The translations under genes were made by a program, and so were the position numbers. A model generated the notes under the pieces. The model had not been told where the DNA came from. It was given only the letters and a program-made list of their open reading frames with translations, and did not search any database. Source: Microbacterium sp. HD4P20 (GTDB lineage Bacteria; Actinomycetota; Actinomycetes; Actinomycetales; Microbacteriaceae). Taken from it: a stretch of DNA of 64,000 bases. Within the stretch, counting starts at the first letter, position 1. Each line of letters begins with the position of its first letter. The stretch is taken from contig NZ_JAHZQZ020000016.1 of the NCBI RefSeq assembly GCF_019449275.2, positions 1-64,000 of the forward strand. The letters are read 5' to 3'. Shown piece by piece: positions 60,381 to 64,000 of the stretch.

Positions 60381-60445
60381 CGCGCACTCGGAACGCCGTC
60401 AACCCGTCGCGCCGGGGCATCCGTCGCGATTAGGCTGACCGCGAA

Positions 60446-60464
60446 GCGCCCGGCAGTCGGGCGC
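60446..60464 (+). other. hairpin in the leader of the OsmC gene
   Basis: Inverted repeat GCGCCCG-GCAGT-CGGGCGC, 22 nt before the osmC start and upstream of its GAGGAGG Shine-Dalgarno sequence. A TAGGCT box at 60431-60436 lies just before it, so the hairpin may start the osmC mRNA, or it may weakly terminate the DUF4395 transcript. Confidence 0.45.
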
Positions 60465-60486
60465 CGCCACGATCGAGGAGGCCCCC

Positions 60487-60912
60487 ATGACCGTCACGAG
60501 CGAAGCCACCACCGCCTGGAAGGGCGCACTTGCCGACGGATCCGGCGAGGTGACGTTCGTGTCGTCGGGCCTGGGCACGTTCGATGTCAACTGGAAGGCA
60601 CGAAGCGAGGGCTCCACATCGGTGACCACGCCGGAAGAGCTCATCGCCGCTGCCCACGCGTCGTGCTTCTGCATGGCGCTGTCGGGTGCTCTCGCGCAGA
60701 ACGGCACACCCCCCGAGTCCATCGACACCACGGCGTCGGTGACGTTCAAGCCGGGCACCGGCATCACCGGCAGCCACCTCAACGTCAACGCCGTCGTCCC
60801 GGGTCTGGAGCCCGAGGACTTCGAGCGCATCGCGCAGGGCGCGAAGACCGGATGCCCCGTCTCGCAGGCGCTCGCGGGCATCGAGATCACCCTCGAGGCG
60901 ACGCTTGCCTGA
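60487..60912 (+). CDS. OsmC family peroxiredoxin-like protein
   Basis: A 141-residue small thiol peroxidase-like protein. Cys60 in AHASCFCMAL and Cys123 in GAKTGCPVSQAL match the two catalytic cysteines of OsmC/Ohr, which reduce organic hydroperoxides; an additional Cys62 is present. A GAGGAGG Shine-Dalgarno sequence lies 6 nt before the ATG. Its neighbours suggest a shared thiol-reducing system. Confidence 0.9.
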   Translation: MTVTSEATTAWKGALADGSGEVTFVSSGLGTFDVNWKARSEGSTSVTTPEELIAAAHASCFCMALSGALAQNGTPPESIDTTASVTFKPGTGITGSHLNVNAVVPGLEPEDFERIAQGAKTGCPVSQALAGIEITLEATLA

Positions 60913-61828
60913 ACCCGCATCGGCTGCCGCCCGCCGCATCGTCGTGGCGGGGGCATCCGGTCTGATCGGCAGCGCGCTCGTCGACAGCCTGCGATCCGAC
61001 GGCCTCCGGGTGACCACGCTGGTGCGTCGGCCGGCCACGGCGCCGGACGAGGTCGAATGGCTCGCCGACGACCGTCCGCTCGATCCGGCGGTGCTGGACG
61101 GCGCCTCCGCAGTGGTAGGGCTCAATGGCGCCAGCATCGGTCGCTTCCCATGGACCCCGGCGTACAAGAACACCCTGCTGTGGTCACGCATCACGCCGAC
61201 GCAAGCCCTCGCTCGCGCCATCCGGCACCTCGGGACGGATGCCCCTGCCTTCGTCTCGGCCTCGGCGGTCGGCTACTACGGCACGGCGCCGGGCGCGCGG
61301 CTTACCGAGCGCGCACGCCGCGGCGAGACCTTCCTCGCCGACCTGTGCGGAGAATGGGAGGGCGCTGCCCTCGCGGCCGGCGATCACGCACCGATTGCGC
61401 TGCTGCGCACCGCGCCGGTGGTCCATCGCCACGGAGTGCTGGCCCCGCTCCTGCTGCTGACGAAGGCGGGACTGAGCGGTCCGATCGGCCGCGGCACGCA
61501 GGCTTGGCCGTGGATCTCGCTCCAGGACGAGGTTCGTGCGATCCGCCATGTGATCGATGCCCGGCTGGACGGACCGGTGAATCTCAGCGGACCGACGCGC
61601 GCCACGGCGAACGATCTGGGGTTCGCTCTCGCGGTGCGGATGAACCGGCCGTTCCTGCTGAGGGCGCCCGAGTGGGGCATGAAACTGGTTCTCGGCCGCG
61701 ACGCGACCGAGGCGCTCCTGACCCCTGATATGAACGTCGTGCCCGAGGTCCTGCGGACCACTGGCTTCGCGTTCACGCACCCCACGATCGAGGCAGCCGT
61801 CGACGCGGCCGTGCCCGCGGCCTCCTGA
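60905..61828 (+). CDS. TIGR01777 family epimerase
   Basis: A 307-residue extended SDR-like protein with GASGLIGSAL at the N-terminus, FVSASAVGYYG and the DUF1731 C-terminal domain (FLLRAPEWGMKLVLGRDATEALLTPDMNVVPEVL). It corresponds to SulA/YfcH-like proteins of unknown substrate. The TTG start at 60905 overlaps the osmC end by 8 nt; a start at a later GTG would remove part of the Rossmann motif, so TTG is preferred. Confidence 0.82.
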   Translation: MPEPASAAARRIVVAGASGLIGSALVDSLRSDGLRVTTLVRRPATAPDEVEWLADDRPLDPAVLDGASAVVGLNGASIGRFPWTPAYKNTLLWSRITPTQALARAIRHLGTDAPAFVSASAVGYYGTAPGARLTERARRGETFLADLCGEWEGAALAAGDHAPIALLRTAPVVHRHGVLAPLLLLTKAGLSGPIGRGTQAWPWISLQDEVRAIRHVIDARLDGPVNLSGPTRATANDLGFALAVRMNRPFLLRAPEWGMKLVLGRDATEALLTPDMNVVPEVLRTTGFAFTHPTIEAAVDAAVPAAS

Positions 61829-61864
61829 CCCGGATCTCGCGTCGGACGAGCCTACGAACCCGCG

Positions 61865-62314
61865 TCAGCGCGTGCGGTCGGCGGCCTCCAGGCGGATCGC
61901 GCTGCGTACGGCCTCACGGGCGCGCCGCCGATCGCCGGCCGCGTCGTACGCGAGCCCGAGGCGATACCAGGCGCGCCAGTCGCCCGGATTGGCCTCGACG
62001 TCCGCGCGATACGCCGGGAACAGGGCATCCCCGTCGGCGCGTGCGACACGACCGCTCGGACGCAGGGTCACCTCGTCTTGCGGCAGCGCACCCTCGGCCT
62101 CGAGCCTGCGGCCGACCTGCTGCGCCCGGACGCCGAACCACAGCTCGCGCGCCAGCGCCCATGCCGCAACGAGGGGCAGCACCACCAGCGCGACCCCCAG
62201 AGCGATCCCGACGGGATCGCCGCTGATCAGCAGCAGCCACGCCCGCTGTCCGACGAGCACGATGTACAGCGTCAGCAGCACCGCCATGACGGCGACGCCG
62301 ATGCGTGCGCTCAT
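61865..62314 (-). CDS. membrane-anchored tetratricopeptide repeat protein
   Basis: A 149-residue protein with two N-terminal transmembrane segments (about residues 8-55) and a single TPR-like unit at the C-terminus (residues 110-145, NPGDWRAWYRLGLAYDAAGDRRRAREAVRSAI). Probably a scaffolding role; partner unknown. Its ATG overlaps the dapB stop by ATGA. Confidence 0.75.
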   Translation of the reverse strand: MSARIGVAVMAVLLTLYIVLVGQRAWLLLISGDPVGIALGVALVVLPLVAAWALARELWFGVRAQQVGRRLEAEGALPQDEVTLRPSGRVARADGDALFPAYRADVEANPGDWRAWYRLGLAYDAAGDRRRAREAVRSAIRLEAADRTR

Positions 62315-63129
62315 GCGCCCGTCGTCCGGGCGACCTGACCCGGCACGCCTCCCTCGTCGACGGGCGACTGAGGCGCCGGTGTCGCCGCGGCCCGGCCGAT
62401 ACCGATGTCGATCAGGCTGTCGAGGCCGACGACGACGCCCTGCGCGTCGCGGGCGGCGCGCAGGGCGAGACGGATGCCGGGGGCATAGGCGAGCGCGGGA
62501 TCCACGGTGTCGTGCGCGATCGTCAGTGACTCGCCGGCGCCGGACAGAATTGTCTCTTGCCGAGCCACGACGCCCGGCCGCCGCAGCGAGTGAATGGGCA
62601 CGCTCGCCACCTGCTGACCGCGGGCGCGCTGATCGACGTGCGGGGACTCGACCGGCCCGACGGCTTCGCGCGCCGCCGCGATGAGCTCGGCGGTTCGGAC
62701 GGCGGTGCCACTCGGCGAGTCGATCTTCGTCTCGCGGTGTGCCTCGACGATCTCGATCGAGGGGAAGAACGGCGCCGCCGCCGCGGCCAGCGCCGATCCG
62801 AGCACGGAGCCCAGGGAGAAATTGGGGATGAAGACCGCGCCGACGCCGGCGGCGTCGGCGAGCGGGCGGATGAGGGCGATGCGCTCGGCCGACCAGCCCG
62901 ACGTGCCCACCAGCACGCTGGTCCCCTGTTCGATGGCCGCGCGCACCACGTCGATCGACACCGCCGGAGTCGACGCGTCGACCACCAGATCCGCACCGGC
63001 CAGCTCCGACAACGGGGAGCTCGAAGACAGCACGGCCGACACCTCGAATCCCGATTCTGCCGCCACCACGTCGCGGATGATTCCGCCGAGCTTGCCGGTT
63101 CCGCCCACGATGGCCACGCGCGTCGTCAT
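62311..63129 (-). CDS. dapB: 4-hydroxy-tetrahydrodipicolinate reductase
   Basis: A 272-residue NAD(P)H-dependent enzyme of lysine/diaminopimelate synthesis. The glycine motif GGTGKLGG, ASTPAVSIDVVRAA, VGTSGW, FIPNFSLGSVLG and the catalytic EAHRETKIDSPSGTA are present. TAGGAT lies 7 nt before the ATG. A C-terminal extension of about 25 residues beyond the usual end is Pro/Ala-rich. Confidence 0.95.
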   Translation of the reverse strand: MTTRVAIVGGTGKLGGIIRDVVAAESGFEVSAVLSSSSPLSELAGADLVVDASTPAVSIDVVRAAIEQGTSVLVGTSGWSAERIALIRPLADAAGVGAVFIPNFSLGSVLGSALAAAAAPFFPSIEIVEAHRETKIDSPSGTAVRTAELIAAAREAVGPVESPHVDQRARGQQVASVPIHSLRRPGVVARQETILSGAGESLTIAHDTVDPALAYAPGIRLALRAARDAQGVVVGLDSLIDIGIGRAAATPAPQSPVDEGGVPGQVARTTGA

Positions 63130-63192
63130 GGCCACCATCCTAGGCGGGCACGCGCGACGAGCCTGGCGGGTGACCGCGTCTACGCTGGAGGT

Positions 63193-63696
63193 GTGGTGAC
63201 CCTGCGCCCCTCCCCCGTCGACGCCGCCGACGCCCACGAGCTCCTTGCGGAGTACTTCCGCGATCGCACCGAAGGCTTCGCCGAACTCGACGTGTCATAT
63301 CGGACGACATTCCCCGATCCGGCCGCATTCGAACCCCCCGCGGGTGTGTTCATCGTGCTCGACGACGACGAGGGCGCGCCGGCGGGCTGCGGCGGCATCC
63401 GTCTGCTCTCGCCGGGAGCCCACGGCACCCGCTACGAGGTGAAGCACCTCTATCTGCGGCCGCGGACGCGCGGACGCGGCTGGAGCCGCCTGCTGATGCG
63501 TGAGCTCGAATCCCGCGCACGTGGGCTGGGCGCACGGGAACTCGTGCTCGACACCCACCACTCGCTCGAAGCCGCAGCCGCCCTCTACGCACGGACCGGC
63601 TTCGCGGCCATCCCGCGCTACAACGACAATCCCAACGCGTCGCGGTGGTACGGCAAGGTCCTCGGCGAGGGCCGCACGGACCAGGCCCTGCCCTAG
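63193..63696 (+). CDS. GNAT family N-acetyltransferase
   Basis: A 167-residue acetyltransferase with KHLYLRPRTRGRGWSRLLMRELE as the acetyl-CoA motif (usual RxxGxG is RGRGWS) and LDTHHSLEAAAALYARTGFAAIPRYNDNPNA typical of the YitI-like group. Substrate unknown. TACGCT ends 6 nt before the chosen GTG. It is divergent from dapB. Confidence 0.87.
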   Translation: MVTLRPSPVDAADAHELLAEYFRDRTEGFAELDVSYRTTFPDPAAFEPPAGVFIVLDDDEGAPAGCGGIRLLSPGAHGTRYEVKHLYLRPRTRGRGWSRLLMRELESRARGLGARELVLDTHHSLEAAAALYARTGFAAIPRYNDNPNASRWYGKVLGEGRTDQALP

Positions 63697-63702
63697 CCGA
63701 TC

Positions 63703-64000
63703 TCAGACGGGATAGACCTCAGGAAGCCCGGTGCGCAGTTCGACCGGGAGGTGGGACATGTCGTTGTGGGAAAGGATGGTCCAGGGTCGGCTCTGCTTCT
63801 GCGCGATGACGGTCAGCCCGCAGTGCGCCTGATTCAGGGTCATCCATCGCCACTCGGGCGCCTGCAGCACCTCGCGCACGAACCACGCGATGACGAAGTT
63901 GTGGGTGATCACGAGTTCGTGCACCTCGCCGCGTTTTCGCACCAGGAACTCGCTCACCGCGTCGGACATCTGCGCTCGGCCCGCCTCGACCTCGGCCTCG
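63703..64000 (-). CDS. histidine phosphatase family protein (partial, 3' end)
   Basis: The C-terminal 98 residues of a phosphoglycerate-mutase-like phosphatase, cut by the right window edge. The second catalytic histidine lies in LVITHNFVIAWFVREVL; PEWRWMTLNQAHCGLTVI follows, a pattern common in actinobacterial members. The frame is open through 64000, so the ATG near 63969 is internal. It faces the acetyltransferase gene, with 6 nt between stops. Confidence 0.85.
   Translation of the reverse strand, partial: EAEVEAGRAQMSDAVSEFLVRKRGEVHELVITHNFVIAWFVREVLQAPEWRWMTLNQAHCGLTVIAQKQSRPWTILSHNDMSHLPVELRTGLPEVYPV

Overview
The window is a high-GC actinobacterial chromosome segment, most likely from Microbacterium or a close relative in Microbacteriaceae. 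Support: the partial 16S gene at the left edge reads like Microbacteriaceae; coding regions are strongly GC-rich at third positions; infC-rpmI-rplT, pheST, the arg operon, and the lexA/hflX/dapF/miaAB/recAX/ftsK/rnj/dapA/thyA/folA/dapB block are arranged as in other Actinobacteria. The region is almost entirely core chromosome; I see no phage, insertion sequence, CRISPR array or tRNA gene.

Layout. 1-730: 5' end of an rRNA operon leaving the window to the left, with its leader and two promoters. 1073-6165: tyrS, a MerR/aldo-keto reductase divergent pair and a SatD/SatE-like pair. 6264-14110: arginine biosynthesis operon argC-J-B-D-F-(membrane acyltransferase-like gene)-H, genes overlapping by 4 nt or separated by a few nt; argR and argG, which sit between argF and argH in Mycobacterium, are absent from this spot. 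15566-19146: pheST. 19209-22600: a gluABCD-type amino-acid ABC transporter with a GlnR-like site upstream. 22687-25162: trmH-type methyltransferase and infC-rpmI-rplT. 25177-30973: DUF1844 gene, a PLP decarboxylase and a histidine operon hisC-B-H-priA-sseB. 31031-32369: divergent SOS pair, a LysM cell-division-inhibitor-like gene and lexA. 32440-40901: membrane protein, metF-metE, an S9 peptidase and hflX. 41042-49348: methyltransferase, dapF, an orphan cytochrome b paralogue, an acetyltransferase, miaA, miaB, recX, recA. 49603-54186: DUF3046, clgR, cinA, pgsA, ftsK. 54387-59250: rnj, dapA, a short-chain dehydrogenase, folA, thyA. 59357-64000: a membrane thioredoxin/DUF4395/OsmC redox group, a TIGR01777 epimerase, a TPR protein, dapB, an acetyltransferase and a partial histidine phosphatase.

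How the genes work together. Three lysine/peptidoglycan genes (dapA, dapB, dapF), an almost complete arginine operon, part of the histidine pathway and the last step of methionine synthesis (metF feeding metE) lie here. A DNA-damage module is visible: lexA, a LysM division inhibitor, recA with a perfect SOS box, and recX. thyA-folA couple dTMP synthesis to folate recycling.

The most unusual items are: a stand-alone QcrB paralogue whose sequence keeps both ligands of heme bL but has lost both ligands of heme bH (H to Q and H to R); a 34-bp tandem repeat that contains the end and stop codon of rnj; a REP-like element that appears to supply the start of miaA; infC probably starting at ATC; a LysM SOS gene whose mRNA should begin with a 15-bp hairpin; and a widespread pattern of TANNNT boxes 6-8 nt before start codons, which suggests leaderless transcripts.
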